Shown here piece by piece: positions 12,001-27,000 of a DNA stretch of 64,000 nucleotides. The position numbers were made by a program, and so were the translations under genes. The notes under the pieces are model-generated. The model saw only the letters and a list, made by a program, of their open reading frames with translations. It did not search any database and was not told the origin of the DNA. The first letter of the stretch is position 1. Every line of letters begins with the position of its first letter. Where the stretch lies: positions 94,383,279-94,447,278 of the forward strand of contig NC_133770.1 of assembly GCF_003597395.2 (NCBI RefSeq), read 5' to 3'. Source of the stretch: Chelonoidis abingdonii (taxonomy: Eukaryota > Chordata > Testudines > Testudinidae).

Positions 12001-15000
12001 AGTGCAAGATGGTATAATTCTGGGTTTATACTCCAGTAGGGATGCAAGGCTGGGGGCCTCCTGTTTGTCCATAAGTGGCTTAGGTAAAGCACTCAGGTAA
12101 CTCAGCTGGGTGTGGCACCACTTGCTGTCATGTTGGGTGATAACAGGACCTGGAGAGAGTGGCTGAGTCACCAGCAAAGCAATGTGAAAGAGGCCAGGCC
12201 AGCTGAATTGTTAGGGGGCACAGCAGTTCCAGCAGTTCCCAGACTGAACCCTGGGGGTCACAACCGCTCACACATTTGAAAATAAAATAAAGATCAGTCT
12301 GATCATGGACAAATCCTCAAAGCAGAAAGACAGAAAAATTCATTGGATAAATTATTCATGATAAATGCTTCCCCTGTATAACTAGACAGGAAAAACAGTC
12401 CAGTAAAAGTGAATTGCTCTAGAATGAAAGTTGTGTCAAATCCATAAGAGGTGGTCTTGAACCAAATTCTAAACCAAATCCAAACATCCCTGAACATGGG
12501 GGATGTTTGGATCTAGACCCAAACTAGAAAGATAGCTTCTCTCTACTATAGAACAAAACAAAATCTTGTATAAACCCTGAATCTGAATCTCTGAGTTGTG
12601 TGTATCCAAATCTGGATTGGAATCTGAATTTTACACTTGGCCCTATCTCTAGTAGTAACCCTGAGCTATGTCATGTATGAGTTTGTGTAGGTTGGATATT
12701 AGGAAAAACTTTTTCACTAGGAGGGTGGTGAAGCATTGGAATGGGTTACCTAGGGAGGTGGTGGAATCTCCTTCCTTAGGAGTTTTTAAGGTCAGGCTTG
12801 ACACAGCCCTGGCTGGGATGATTTAGTTAGGAATTGGTCCTGCTTTGAGCAGGGGGTTGGACTAGATGACCTCCTGAGGTCCCTTCCAACCCTGATATTC
12901 TACGTATATATACACACACACAGGTACACATACAATACATTTTTAACTGTAGAGGGTTATGTTGTGTACAGATACATATCTCCTCTTTGTTAATAGCTTT
13001 AGTAACCAGACTTCATGTTACCTTGAACTTGACATTTTGTGTTCTAGAAACAGTGACAGCTTCTCTGGGATTCTCAGACACCAGCATAAACTACTAGCCT
13101 GTGTGATCATATTTTCAGATTTGATTGTTGTATTATATGGGATATACCTATGTCATAGAACTGGAAGAGACCTTGAAAAGTCATTGAGTCCAGTCCAGTC
13201 CCCAGCCTTCTCAGCAGAACCAAGTACTGTGCCGGACAGATTTATTTTTGCCCTAAATGCCCCCCTTAAGGATTGAACTCACACCCTGGGTTTAACAGGC
13301 CAAACCACTGAGCTATCCCTCCCCCCAAGACTGCCCAAACAGAATGATCAAACAAATGAGGAGAGGACCCTTGCAAACCATTGCCTGTTGCAAGAATTAA
13401 ACCCAAAATAAACTTTTGGAGATCCTGAAATAGTTTGCAGATGAAGCAGGTCATGAAGTCACCCGTCAGGGAAACACCACATTAAGGACAGTAAGGGATA
13501 CCCATAGCATTACAGGTCTATTTTAACTAGCATAGAGACTGCAGATGTAACTTGTCCAGCAAGCATCCATTTGGAAGGCATCTCAGGGTAGCAATTGATT
13601 TTGCAATTGGTAAAAGAAGCAAAACTAAGTCATTTGGGAGTGAAATGACAGGAAGGATTGGGGCTTTAGTCAGCCAGGTTGTTATAAGTTCAAGGCCAAT
13701 TTTCCAGCCTGCATGTTCCTTGGCACTGCTCAGGCAATGCAGCATAGCCATATTCTGGCTAGAGATGGCCAGAAGAGAGTTCTTCTTGGGTAAAGGAATG
13801 TTCCCTGGCATCAAGTGGTGAAAGCAGAATAGCTCTTTCCAGCACCAACCACCTCCTAACTCACCACCAGCATACAAAGCATGCCAAATACAGCCGGGGG
13901 CTAAACTCCACTGGTGTAGGATTGGTTTGGGGCCTTCTCTCTGTGGCATAAGTTAAAGCAACTCTGCAGAGCTGGGCAGCAGAGGTTGTGCCACCTCCCC
14001 CACGCCCCGGCACTGCAAAGAGTTGAGATGCAGTGGAGAATTTAGCCCTTAGTGTGTTCTCTCCAATGTATTTTCCTACCTCTGCTTTGTGTTGCCTGGC
14101 TCTCATCTCCCAGAACATCATCTTCTCCTCCATAGGTTCTGATGGGGGAGCGTGCATAGGAGTGCTTTTGAATAAGGCTCTCCACACTCTCTCTATGGAA
14201 GAAAGCAATATTCTACATCAGTAGCATCCTGAGCATTACCTCCTCTTTTAGCATATAAACCCCGTAACCCATTGTATGCTGTAACTAAGCCAGATGTGTC
14301 TGATGCATATGGATGACATCAGCTCAGACACCATAGCTGAATGAATAATTAAATTAGGGGGGAAAATGATGAACAGATTGTCTCTGCTCATGAAGTACGC
14401 ACCAACAGATCATATTTTCTCAAAATCATTAAAACAAGATGTTTCATGCATTGCAGTTATTCTGTGGCTTGTGTTAAAAATCCCAACTGCAATCAATATT
14501 GTTTACTCATTGTTGGCCACATCTTACATTGTATTGTGTCTGGTCCTGGAATGAATGAGAGCAAATTTACTACCAAGTTTCTCGTGTGTGTTTTCACAAA
14601 CAGTCAATATAAAGCCAGCCTAAGCAAGTATTTGAAGATGCAAGCTTAAAATTCTCATTCTGTGAACATTGAGCTAGTAAAAATAGGTCTGGGTCAGGAG
14701 TGATGGTCATAATAATCCAATTCACAATGAACGAGTGTCCACTTCACAAATACTACCATCACAGCTGGCACTCCCCCATTCTTGCAGAGACTATCAGCAA
14801 AATCAGGGCATAGGCATGGACAACACAGCTCACCCGCAAGGACAGTCCCTCACAGTCAGGTTGGAGGCATATTAACAATACAGTACAGGAAATCTGCTGT
14901 GCTCTCTCTCATGTGGTACATATTCTGTGGACTAGCAGAGGTAGCCCTAGACCTCTCACCCTGGCACCTTGAACAAACACTGAATTCACACAAATAGAAG

Positions 15001-18000
15001 TCATAGCTACATGATTAATAAGCCAATTTATGGAAAGGACCAAATTAATCCCTGGTATATTTCCATTTAAATCAGAGGCATTACACCAAGACTGAATCAA
15101 ATACATTTCCAGTGTGGCTTTACATTCCTGTTCTCATCCAGGAAATCCAGTCTATAAAGGATTGGGGCCTATCTTACAGCACGTTCCTCCGACCAAACCA
15201 AGTATTGTTCTTGCTGAGCCAGCTCACTCCCTGGGGTAATTCTGGCTGAGCTCTCTTACAGAATCCAAGAAAGCACTTTCCAGCAGAGGTAGATGTTTTT
15301 AGTTTAAAGTTTCTTAACAAAAACAAATCCAAACTTCACAGACTCCTCCCTCAAAGCCAGTACAGGCCAAGTAGTCCCTTCTCCAACTCTGCCTCTCACA
15401 CCAGCAATTTCAGCAACACAAAATTTCCTGGCTCTTACCTCAGAAATAAAGGACTTCACACAATCTTATTTCTGTCCATTTTGATTTTTGGAGCAATTCC
15501 TCTCTGCAGTAGCTCCAGTAGTAATTCATTGGGTGCTCAGCCCCTGACCCCTCAACTTTCTGATGGGTGTTACAGTCTCCCCTCTCCATTTCCTGTTGCC
15601 CTCTTTTATAGGGATCAGCCATTAAGGTCCAGCTCTTTTCTCAGGTGCAGAGGGCAGGGCTCATTAGCTAGCCAGCCAGCTGCAGGCCTCTGACCCCAGA
15701 GGCATGGTATCCCTTATACCTTCAATACATCTGTTTGGCGCAGGTTTCTTTCAGCCTTACCATTTGATAATTTTGCTACATGTATTTTATTATGGCAATT
15801 CAGCTGTTGCAAAAATTCCAAGGAAAAACATTTTCCAAATAGCACAATAAATCACGGTGCCACATGTTTTCCTTTTCTACAAAAAGGCTATTATAGTCAT
15901 TTTGTCCTTGGTCTATCGCTGGTATCATTACTTATGCCAGTCCTCTGGAAAAAAAATAAAAAGGGGATCTTATCTAAGTGATTTACTTGTGTCAGGATTG
16001 GAAGTGGACTGAAAGCAATGGCAGTTCCTACATAGAGGATGATATAATTGAATTATTGCCTTTTAAGTGATTGAAAACAGTGGGCATATCAGACCTATCT
16101 CCAAGAAGATTTTACAAAGAAAAAGACAGACAGCATTGTTTATGTTATGTATTTAATGCCTCTTAGTCTTTTCTTTTTCAAACAGACTGGAAAATGTTAC
16201 TTACCAAGAAAGAAAGAAATAAACATGGAGAATAGGAGACCAGCATAAAATAATGAATTGGGATTGCCTTGGCAAAGTGGGGTAGATGCCAGGCGGCATG
16301 CACTTTCACATTTGAAGGCCAGATATACAGCAACTAACCTTAAAAGCTCTGAAAAAAATAAATCACTTTCAGGTGATATGTCTGTATTGACTTTATTAGT
16401 AGTAAATGTCTGCTTGTAATGATATACTCTGATGTACGATATGTAATAATGTTGTGAAACAGCAGAAACAATGCAGGCTCCAGTTCTCGTTCAATGGGCC
16501 AAATTCATCTGTAACCTTATGAGGTTCAATGGAGGTACATTACAGATAAATTTGGCCCAATAAATTTACCTTTGAATTTCCCTACGGGAATTTAAAACTA
16601 AATCAAATACCCACAATTATTGCAGACTAAATTCTTTCCAGATGGGTCACTTTGCTAGACAGAGAACTGTATTATCTTATGTGGTTGTCTTTTTTCAAAG
16701 GGAAAAGAGGTCTGACTTTTAAGTGAACCCTGAATGTGAAAAGTTTGAAAGTGGGGCACAGTATGTTAGGATTTTTTTTAAAATTATTACTGTTCTTTTG
16801 CAGATATTGTGCCACAAATCATCAGATTCATTGTGAAAAGAAAAAGTATTTTAAAAACAGGAAAAAATTCAGAATGAGGAAACTGAGATTAGAAAAAGCA
16901 GCTCATGACACAAAAGTGTTAGTTCTGAGCCACAACCTTGAGCCAGGTCTACACAAAATTTTTTGCCTGTACTGTACTGTCGCTTAGGGCTGTGATTTTT
17001 TTTTTTTATGATATTTTTATACCAGCAAAAACCCTAGTGTAGATACTGTTATACTAGCAAAAAAAGTTCCTTTGCTGGTATTGTTTATTTCATTGGGGAA
17101 ATGGAATGAGTTGTATGTACGGACAAAAGAACTCTTTTGCTGGTGTAAGCTGCACCTGCACTAGGATGATTTGCAGTTAGAGTTGTAATGGCAAACCCTT
17201 TCTAGTCCAGACAAGGCCCTGCTCTCTGCAGCTGAGGTTTAACATTCAAAATCTTATATAAGCTAATCTAGTCTGACTGCATTGCTGGTTTATGGTTTTA
17301 TTACAAAACAACTAATGATTTTTAATTTTAAAGGTCTAGATTTTGAGTCACACAACATGTCTGTGTGGTGGAGTAAAAGAGTAAGACCTGCAACCAAGAA
17401 CCGCCTACACAGATTACCTGGCATTTTGGATTAGACAAAAGTGCACTATCTAGGATACCTATAGCATGACAATCTATATATGGAGATTGGGGGAGGGGGA
17501 GAGAAATACTCAAAAAAAAAAACCACCCCAAAAATAGAAATGAGCTTAATGGGAACAATACTCATTTATTTAAAACTTATAGTTTTATATTTATGTGCGC
17601 AAAAGGTCTTAAGCAAATAAAAGGGATTAATAACTAGGATGATCATGTCACAACATTTCTCAAATATATATGCAGATAATTTTATAAATCACTGAAAGAG
17701 ACATCAATATTTGCCATATTATGATTCTGTTCAATAAAAATACTTAATAAATGAAAACTGTAGACTGAAAATCAGATTGTTGGTGTTTTTAGATGCATTC
17801 CTTGAAAATGTTCAGAGTTGATCTATAATCAGGTGACCATCTTGTGAAAAATGAAGTAATTTCAGTTTAATCCAAGAAAAGCTTTTGGACTTCAGTTTGC
17901 AGATAGTTATTGCCTAATGCTTAACTCAACTGATTTTTACTTTATGCAGTTACTTAGATTTCTACAGCCCCTTCTATTTACCAGTAAATTTAGGTAACTG

Positions 18001-21000
18001 AATATTGGGGGGTTTAGAGCTGTAAGAGAAGTAGAGGTGAAGATGCTATCTTATTGCCAATTTCTTTTGCATGCTCTCCCAACATTTTTTCACCCTTCAA
18101 GCTCCCCTTTATACTTAGTTCTATTGTAAAAATGAATGAAATACACACATTACTACTGTAAAATATTATGATCAAATTGTGCTAAGTATACAACTGTACA
18201 ATAATAGTATGGAATGGGCTGGAGACTAGGAAGAGGTCATAGAAGATAGGAGCTGAAGCTGTCTGAACAGGGGAGTAACTGTGTAGCAGAAGGAAATTGA
18301 TGGCAAGAAGGAAACTGAGTTGCTGCTGGACAGCATGGAATAGAAGGACACGCTGATGACGGGAGGCAGGATGAACAGGATAAATGGTAGTGTGAGACGG
18401 AAATTACGAGGATTTCAAAGAACTGTACAGTGACAGAAGCACATGGTGAGACAAGACTGGTCAATCAACCTTCATTTATATTGAATAAAATCCCTCTCTT
18501 CTCCACATCAGAAAGAAGCCATTTTGGTTTTGAACCATGAATTCAATAATGTGAACAGGTCATAGCATTTCAATGATGCACGGATGACTGCAGAACCCAT
18601 TACATGCTGCATATCAAGGATAGTAACACCTTATGATGGCTGGTGGAGAATATTTTTTCTTTCAGAGGATCATCAGAGCTTCCACACCTTGGCTGCAACA
18701 TTAAGCCACCAATTCTAGTGTTGTATTAACCTGTGGGTTGGATGGCTCAGTTTTACCTCCTATGGCAACTCATTCCAAAGCTGAGGTCTCTTGACTGACA
18801 ATCCTTTACCTCCAGTTTTCACAAGCACAGTCTTAGGCCTTGTTAGCGGCACTGTCCTGGAACAGCAGAGCTATTTCACAGGACCATGAATTGACAGGCA
18901 GTCTCTGATGTAGCTGGGATCTGATCCACTAGCAGATTCAGACCAAGGATTTAAATTGCCACTGCCAGTGACCTGGGAGCCAGTAAAAAATACAAAGATC
19001 TCTTAAGTGTTCTTTGCAACTGAGGAGCAGGGCAATATCTTGCATAAGCTGGAACATCTGTTTCCTTCCATCAGCAAACCCAAGTGAATTATAGAAATTC
19101 ACTCTGGAGATGATAAAGGCAAGGATCACTATGGCCAGATCTTCAATCAAGATGAAAGGGGCTATGCTTCCTTGTAGGCAAAAGAAGGCATTCCTTTGAT
19201 GACTGTTCATCAAATCTCTCATTTGCTGTTTGTGGTGCTCTCACTACAGCCCACAGTATAGTGTGTTCTGATCACCTGGGCTTTGCTGCTGCAATGTATT
19301 ATGCATGGGCACATCCCATTCCCATGGAGTCACCATCAAGTCCATGAGGCCTATCTGTGCACAATACAGTGTATGGTCAGGACCACGGACATTAAGTCCA
19401 CTGTATTCTTGCATATACTTGAAGTTGTGTCTTTTTCTGCAGTTGGTATCAGTGCTAGAGAGCGAGTGTACATGGGATGGGGACAGGCTTTGGATGGAGC
19501 AGGCTTTAGAGAACATTTTTTGCCTTAGCCCAAGGCAACAGACAAAGTTAATACATAACTGGACCACCTTGGCAGCGCTAGATGCAGGTTAGGAACCATC
19601 TTAGACACATACAAAAATCAGGGATTCCTACATACTGCTCATCCAGCCATTCCACTATGGGCCTGGTCCGATGTCTACTGAAGTCAAAGTGCAGAGAGAA
19701 ATTCCACTATGTCACCACCTTTTGCTTCAGGTGGTGGCAGAGAAGAGCCCTCTGCACCTGTACTTCCTTGAGGAGATGCTGTCAGTCAGAAAGACCTAAA
19801 ATAGCTATAGACATTATGAGCCACGCTGACCAACCTGTCCATGTTTTCTCCATTTTACAGGAGCTCCTTCACTGTCAATCTGGGCGATAAGCAAAACAAT
19901 AAGGATCCCACCCTAATCCACTCCCCATGCCTCACTGTCTTTTGATGCTTTCCTTTTTTAAGAAAATGCAACGTACAATAGATTAATAGGAGGAAAATAA
20001 TAAAGCTGACAACTGTGTTTTGCTTGGCCATTCAGTGCAACACAAAGAAAAATACCGAACAGGATACAGAGTGTATGAATTATCAGTTTACAGCTTGAAT
20101 AACTTCTTTAGCTCTGGATTTCAAAGGTTTCCCTTTTTTGTAGCTGCCGGTTAGTACATTTGGAAGAAAGCCCAGATAACAGAAGACATCAGAAGTGAGG
20201 TGATGTGAAGACAGACAGAATAAATGAGCTTGGAAGGAAAAAAAATAAACTTGCTGGAAGTCTCACTGTAGTAGAACTTTTTTCTAAAGGAAGAGATGAC
20301 TAATATGTCCAAGACTCAAGTGGTGAAAAGGAGTCCTTTAAAGAAAGGTGCGGGGGGAGGAACAAGTACCCTTTTACTGAAGGGGGAACAGAGTGAAGTG
20401 AATAACAAACAATTATCTGAAACCCTGCTAAGGAATCATCCAGCCATGATGCTTACTGTATACCCACAACACACAATCAACAATATATACAGCACTTCAA
20501 ACAAATTATGCTGATACCCTGATATTGCATGCTGGCTTTATGACCATAATCCAGCTCTTAGTTACACCCATCAAGCCAAATCCTCATCTGGGGTAAATTG
20601 ACAGCTCGGCAGAGCTAGGCCAGTCGACACCAGCTGAGGTTTTGGCTCAATTAATTAAACGGTGTTGAATGGGTTAAAGTGAAAACAGAATCTGGCCCAA
20701 GGTGTGCTAGGGAGCCAAAATTAGCCGCAGAAAATCAAAGCTAACATGCTAGGACTGGATAAATACAACACACAAAAAGCAAAGAGTCACAACTTTTAAA
20801 AGAAGACAAATCAAAATAAAATCTGTGCTGGTATTTGGAAAAACCCGGGTTTGGAAAACAGTGGGGTACAGGCAGGGTGTATCTCAGAAATGACACTTCC
20901 TGAGATGGTGGCATCATCACAATGCACATACCAGCCATTAATTTTAACTTGGAAGAGCGGTGATTAGCCTTGTACTTTGCATAAGGTAAAGTAGCAAGAT

Positions 21001-24000
21001 TTAGACCACTATATGGAAAAAATAGTAGAAAGTATGGAATTAAAGCATGAGGATATTAAATATCCCTTCTCCCTCATATACACCAGCCCACACCTCCCCA
21101 AAAAAGGAAAAGAGCGATATGCAGCAAATTAGAAAAGTAAAATATTTCCTTTATATTCCTCTCCCCTGATTTGCCAAACTGCAAACTCACTCATATGAAA
21201 GTTCACTAGAGGTATTTACATGATTTGTTTCTTAAACTAATGACATATGAGGTCACACTCATCCATGGTATTACTCCACTGGGTCAGATTTAACCCCAGG
21301 GATGCAGAGAGCTCTTTCTTTGAAGGTCAGGAAAGTGGGATGAGAGCAGTGTCAGTCATGGAGGTGACTAATGCTTCCTCTCATGCAGGATAAGAGAAAT
21401 CCACATGGAGAATCTCCTTGGCAGTGGAAATGACGTGCTTGATTCTATATTACTCTGTCCCTTGCGTAGTCCTTCACACCAGTGCACCATGAGTGGAAAG
21501 GTGAAAAAGATGCTACCAAATCAGAATGTTACTGTTTTGCACCCACTTTCCACTGGTGTAAATGACTACACATGGGGCAGGGCAACAGCAAATCAGGCCC
21601 AACAGGAGACTAATCTGGGTTCCAGGTGTTTACAATATTGGGAAGTGGACAGATTTCAAGGTTTCAGCTGGGCTATTGACCGTGCTGGGCTGGAAAGAAA
21701 GCAAGCTTGGCTCCTGGCCACCAAGAGGCAGGATTGGGTAGGAAAGCTTGGAAGAAACTAGACTGGGGCTCCCCTATGCCCAGCACCCCTGTTCAGCCCC
21801 CAACCTGTACTTCTGATAAGACCTGTCTCTTCCCAGTGCTGGTTCCTGACAACTCCTCCAGAGGAGGAACAAGCAGGGGAGGTGAGTCTTTGATCCATAT
21901 TGGAGAAGAATTAGCACAGAGTTATAAATTGCTTTGGAAATGGGGGTGGGGCCACAACAGGTGACGATTTTCCAAAGTGCCGTGGGGTGCTGGACCCCCA
22001 GCTCTGCCCCAGGCCCTACCCCCATTCCACTCCTTCCCCCAAGGCCCCACCCCCACCTGCCTCTCCCTACCCCCACTCCACCTCTTCCTGCCCTGTTCCA
22101 CCCCCTCCTCTGAGTGCGCCGTGTCCTCGCTCCTCCCACCTTCCCCCCAAGCCTCCTGCATGCCGCAAAACAGCTGATCACAGTGGGCGGGAGGTACAGG
22201 GAGGGAGAGGGAGGTGCTGATCTGTGGGGCCTGCAGGCAGGTGGGAGGCACTGGGGGGGAGCTGATAAAAGGGCTGCCAGTGGGTGCTCAGCACCCACCA
22301 TTTTTCCCTCATGGGTGCTCCAGGCCCATAGCACCCACAGAGCTGGTGCCTATCAAGCAGCATATGTCTCTCTGCCAGTTTAGAGGGCATGTATGCTTTC
22401 TGGACCCTGGAGGGGGCTAAAAGGGGATAGGAAGAGGTCCCTTTTGTAGATGTTAGGTAAGAGAAAGGGGTCCTGCATTGGGTTGGAGAGCAAGAAAGGT
22501 ACCGACCCCAGTCAAGTTTACCACTGATATCACCTAACTAACCACAAAGTTTGATTGCAATGTAGATGGGGCTATGCCCATATTTGAGTGTTCAAGCACA
22601 TTTCACGTTTGGTTTATGCCTTTATACAATATATTTCTGTACTTTAGGCTTGAACTGCCTGATGTAGGAAAATGTTGACCCTGATTACCAAGAAAACCAA
22701 TATGAAATGTTGAGTTGGGGCTTTCCCACATGTCTACTTTCCTCTCGCTCTCTCTCTCTGATGCTAAGTATTCTTTTGGTGTTCAGGCCACACTTCTGCA
22801 TTAAGAGTGTTTATTGGAGGTATGCAAGTGAGGACACCCCCTCAATTATCTTTAATACAGTCAACAGTCCATTCCCAAGTTTTCCTCACACGCACTAAAA
22901 CAAAAAAAAAATGTTCAGAACAAGAGTATGATCCATCAATCACACTCTGAACATTAGTTTATGGTTCAGTGGTTCCGTTGACTCCCATACTTTAAACTGA
23001 TTGAATTTCTTGCTGGCTGGTGTGGATGATATTATTCCCAAGGCTAATTCTTCACTACAAGCCCAAAGGATGCCTTCAGATGCATAGCAAAAAGTGAACC
23101 TACTGACCTTGCAATTTGACAGTTCCTATAGACTTGGGGCTCTTGTTCAGCAGAAGTATAAAAAGGCTCACTTCATACATGTTGCTAGTGATGTTTTCTT
23201 ATTCTCAAGCTATTTTATGGCTTTCTTAACGATAGTTATTTAAAAAAATCAGCATTCCCCAGAGGTGAAAATAAGCTGGTCTGGTCTGGCATACCAGTAA
23301 GAAAGCCGGTACACAGCTGACTGTACTGGGAAGGCCGCTGATGGGGGGAGCAAAAGGGGCAGATGTCCTACGGCCCGGTGATTTAAAAGGTCCAGGAGCT
23401 CCTGCCAGTGGCCAAAGCCCCTGGCCCTTTAATTCGTCACCGGAGCCCCAGGGCTCCCGGACGCCGACACCCCTACTGCTACCGTGCCAGAGCCCTGGGA
23501 CCTTTAATTTGCTGCTGAAGTCCCAGGGCTCCCAGCTGCTGCTGCTATCCTGGGGCTCCAGTGGTGATTTAAAGGGCCCAGGGCTCTGACGGTGATTTAA
23601 AGGGCCTAAGACACCCAGCCACTGCTACTGCTACCGCAACCGCATCAGCCGACAGAGCCCAGGGCCCTTTAAATCACTGCCAGAGCCCGGGCAGCACAAG
23701 CTAGGCAGTGCTGAAGGGCTGTCTGGAGGAATCAAGGCCCCCCTCAAGGCCCCACCCCTTCCAGGCACCAAGAGCATCCTCCACCACACCTTGCCTAAGA
23801 CCCTGGCCACCCTGCATTCTGGTAAGTCTGTTAAGTTACTTTAACCCTTGGCATGCAGCAACAGTGACCCTACCACAGTATCTGATATATTATGTGGGAC
23901 ACCATGGAACATCATATGCCACAGTGTGATAATTGTTGTTAAATTTGATGTTTTTAAGGCACCTGCTGTAGGAGCCAACCTACAACAGAGCGAATGTACA

Positions 24001-27000
24001 GAAGACAAAAAAATAAATAAAAAGGGTCACTCTCAGTGGGTGAGTCAGTGACTTTTCGAAGGCACTGTGCCTCTGGGTAAATTCTGCCCACAGTAAGCAT
24101 AGATAGATTGCCACAAAAAGTAACTTGTGGAAAGAGAACAGAGTCTTTATCTTCACTTCTAATGATTACAAAGGAATCTCACATTCTAATGTAAATTTGA
24201 AATATACCCCCAGCCAGTTCACATTTTTAATAGATAAAAGTTGCGAATGGAAAGCTATCAGGAGAAGAAGACTATGCTCAGGTATTTGAATAGAAATGAA
24301 AGCAAGTATACTAACTCCAATAGTTAGAGGCGCTCAAAGTCTATTTCATTTTGCACACTCCATTGTCCTTATTTATACTGTTGTCACTTCAATATGTACA
24401 ATACAAACAGATTCAATCCTAAAGGCATTTTCAGTTTGGATTTCCTACATAGCGATCGTAAATCTGGAACAGGAAACTTCAAATCGTTAAAGTCACATAT
24501 TTATAAAATCATATTCAATTAGGTTAGAAAAGTGCAATTTCTGTCATCATGTCATAAAAAGATGTGTTTTTCTCTCAGATCTACTATAAAGAAAAGCTCC
24601 CAATATTGTTATAGATAGGGGCTGTTTTCAATCACTAACAAGGAGCAATCCAATTACAAGACGGTTTAGTGCAGTAACTGACTCCAGACTAATTTAATTT
24701 CTTTAGGTCTCTAAAGATCAATTGATCTGATTTGTTTCCCTCCCCACAGGCTGTTTAGGAAAAAGCAGACTTAAATACCTGGAAATGAATCCAAAGCTTT
24801 GTCCAATTTCACACTACTTAAGTCATCCTGAAAACTTGCAGCTGATGATGAATGAGTGGTCTCTTGGCCCTTACATCATGGGATGCTTCACAGATTGGAG
24901 ATAATTAGGATCACTGTGCAACATTTCAAATTATTCATGCATGCACTGTATGCATATCTACTTTGGGAAGCCCATGCATTGAATGGAAAATCTACTTGCA
25001 ACATCTAGTCAAATTTTCAACTAGAAAGAGATGTATGAATGTGTATTTGCCTTGTATATTCTTCTCCAGGACATGGATATAGAATAACAATAGTGTTTAT
25101 TTCAAGTGGTGGTCATGTTGAAGCTATTTATTATTATAGCCAGATAAAACTCAAATTGCATCATTCAATCTATTACCTAAAATATGGTAATGCATGACTT
25201 TTAATGAGTGTCAAATATGAAAATATTTATACTGCCTTATTATCCATTGCATAGGATCACTAGATCTTATTTTTCCTATTTCTTTTTTTTTTCTGTCTGC
25301 GTTATTTAGCTGTCACCTTAGGTCTGGGATAGACAATAGGCAGGCCAAATCTGGACTGCCAGGCGCTTTTGAACAGACCCTAAATCTTTTTATTTGCTTA
25401 GTATTTTTTTATTATTATTTTCCCTGGAGTCTGGACATTGACTATACATTGACCAAGAAAGTTGGACCTTGACAAAAAATAGATTACCCGTGCCTTGGGT
25501 GGTGCTATCATTGGCTATTATAAAAACATACTCTACTATGATTGCAGATGTGCAGCTTACAGAAGTAACACTTTTAGACATTACATTTCCTATTTTAACA
25601 TGCTTGTCTATTTTAATGTCTATGAACAGAAAAAACACTTTACAGTGCTGATCCATTAGACTAAGGATAGGGAATAAATAAAAATCCTCAGCCAGTCTCT
25701 TATCAACACTCTTGTGTGTCACACTTTTACTACCTTGCTACTTGATGTGTTGTGTAACAGTGTAATTTTTAAACTGCAATAGGCCACTAATAAGAGGGAA
25801 TCTTTCCCATTTAATTGAAAATAGATGTGAGCCAGCCACGGACTAAAGGAAAATCAGGAATCTCCTGTGGCTTCATGGTTTTCACATTCCATTTCTTGTA
25901 TTCAAGGTATTACACTTGGATACCTTATCTTTGATGGCAGCATTCATGCCTGATCAGGATAGCGTGTCTCAGGCTCTGTTTGCACACTCCTAAATAATCA
26001 AAATGGCACTGTGGATTATGCTTCACTTCTCTGACTTCATGCCATGTACTGTTATTTTCGGATGTCCTTTGTGAAAACTCCCTTCACAGCCAGCAATTTC
26101 ATTTCTTTAGTCCCAAACACTTTATATGCTTGGAGGTGCTTAAGCGTTTTCTATTGGCTGCCTATTCAGAATTACTCTCTCATGTTCTTGTTGGGTCCTT
26201 TTGTGTTCTCTATTTAAGATGATCACATTTAGTGTTGGAAAGAGATCATATGGTAGTCCTCTTCTCTTCCTACTTTCACTTTTCAAGCAAATCTGGTCAC
26301 TCAATTTGTTTACCTTAGTGCGCTGTTTTTATGACATGGTATGCTTTTTAAAATAGATGCACTTCAGTTTTTTCACTGCTTACTAAGACTTTCATTTGGG
26401 AAGCAGTTTTCACTAGCCCTGCAAATATTTCCTGTGTTATGCAAGCACCATTTATCACAGTAACTGTTCTTTGCCCTAATTATCCATTATACCACCTGTA
26501 ATTCAGCCTCTGATTCATCTATCTAACTGTTTAAAGTTACATGATTTACGTTACATACCTATGTAATAAAGCTAATAGTCAATGGTCTTGCCTGAAAGCC
26601 AGTTTCTTACGCAAAAAAATGTGCCTTTCCCTAAGTAATATTCTTCCTGGGATCAAAGCATTCCTGACATTTTGTAATGATTTCATATAGCAGTTTGCAA
26701 TCCTCTTCATGGTCACACAGGGATGAACTATAGATCAATGTTTCCCTACCTTTTTGATACCAGGGACCAGCTTGCTGACTTCCTAAACTGTGTCAGGGAG
26801 ATCTTAGGACTGACGCCAGTCCATGGACCGGTCATTGAGAAACACTGCTGTAGATCATCGTGCTTTTGGGACAGCCGCACATAGGTGTGTAGACACTAGA
26901 GAGTTTTATTTTCTCAGTTAATTTTCCAGTATCACTTGCTTCTAGGAAATTTTGAAAATGCTGTAACCATCTCCTTCCATTTTCAGTAAGATCCTCTTCC

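Larger units (their letters stand above)
9063..14079 (-). other. TBX20: TBX20 intron 7
   Basis: 5.0-kb phase-1 intron filled largely by repeats: an hAT-like MITE, a dispersed LINE-like tail, an AT-rich MITE, a 1.1-kb LTR, a CR1 3' end and a tRNA-SINE (each listed). No additional exon is apparent. Confidence 0.85.

Noticed and set aside
11869..12177. 102-codon minus-strand frame
   Set aside because: It falls within an LTR and shows no retroviral protein motif.
13262..13326. Possible tRNA gene
   Set aside because: The tRNA-like sequence is the head of a SINE, shared with the copy at 38310, and does not fold as a full tRNA.
13527..14208. Frames of 140 and 115 codons across TBX20 exon 7
   Set aside because: The 115-codon one overlaps exon 7 in the wrong frame; the correct frame is defined by the match to TBX20 and by splice phase.
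21774..22383. Overlapping frames up to 186 codons
   Set aside because: They sit in a GC-rich transposon-like repeat, occur in multiple frames and have low-complexity sequence.
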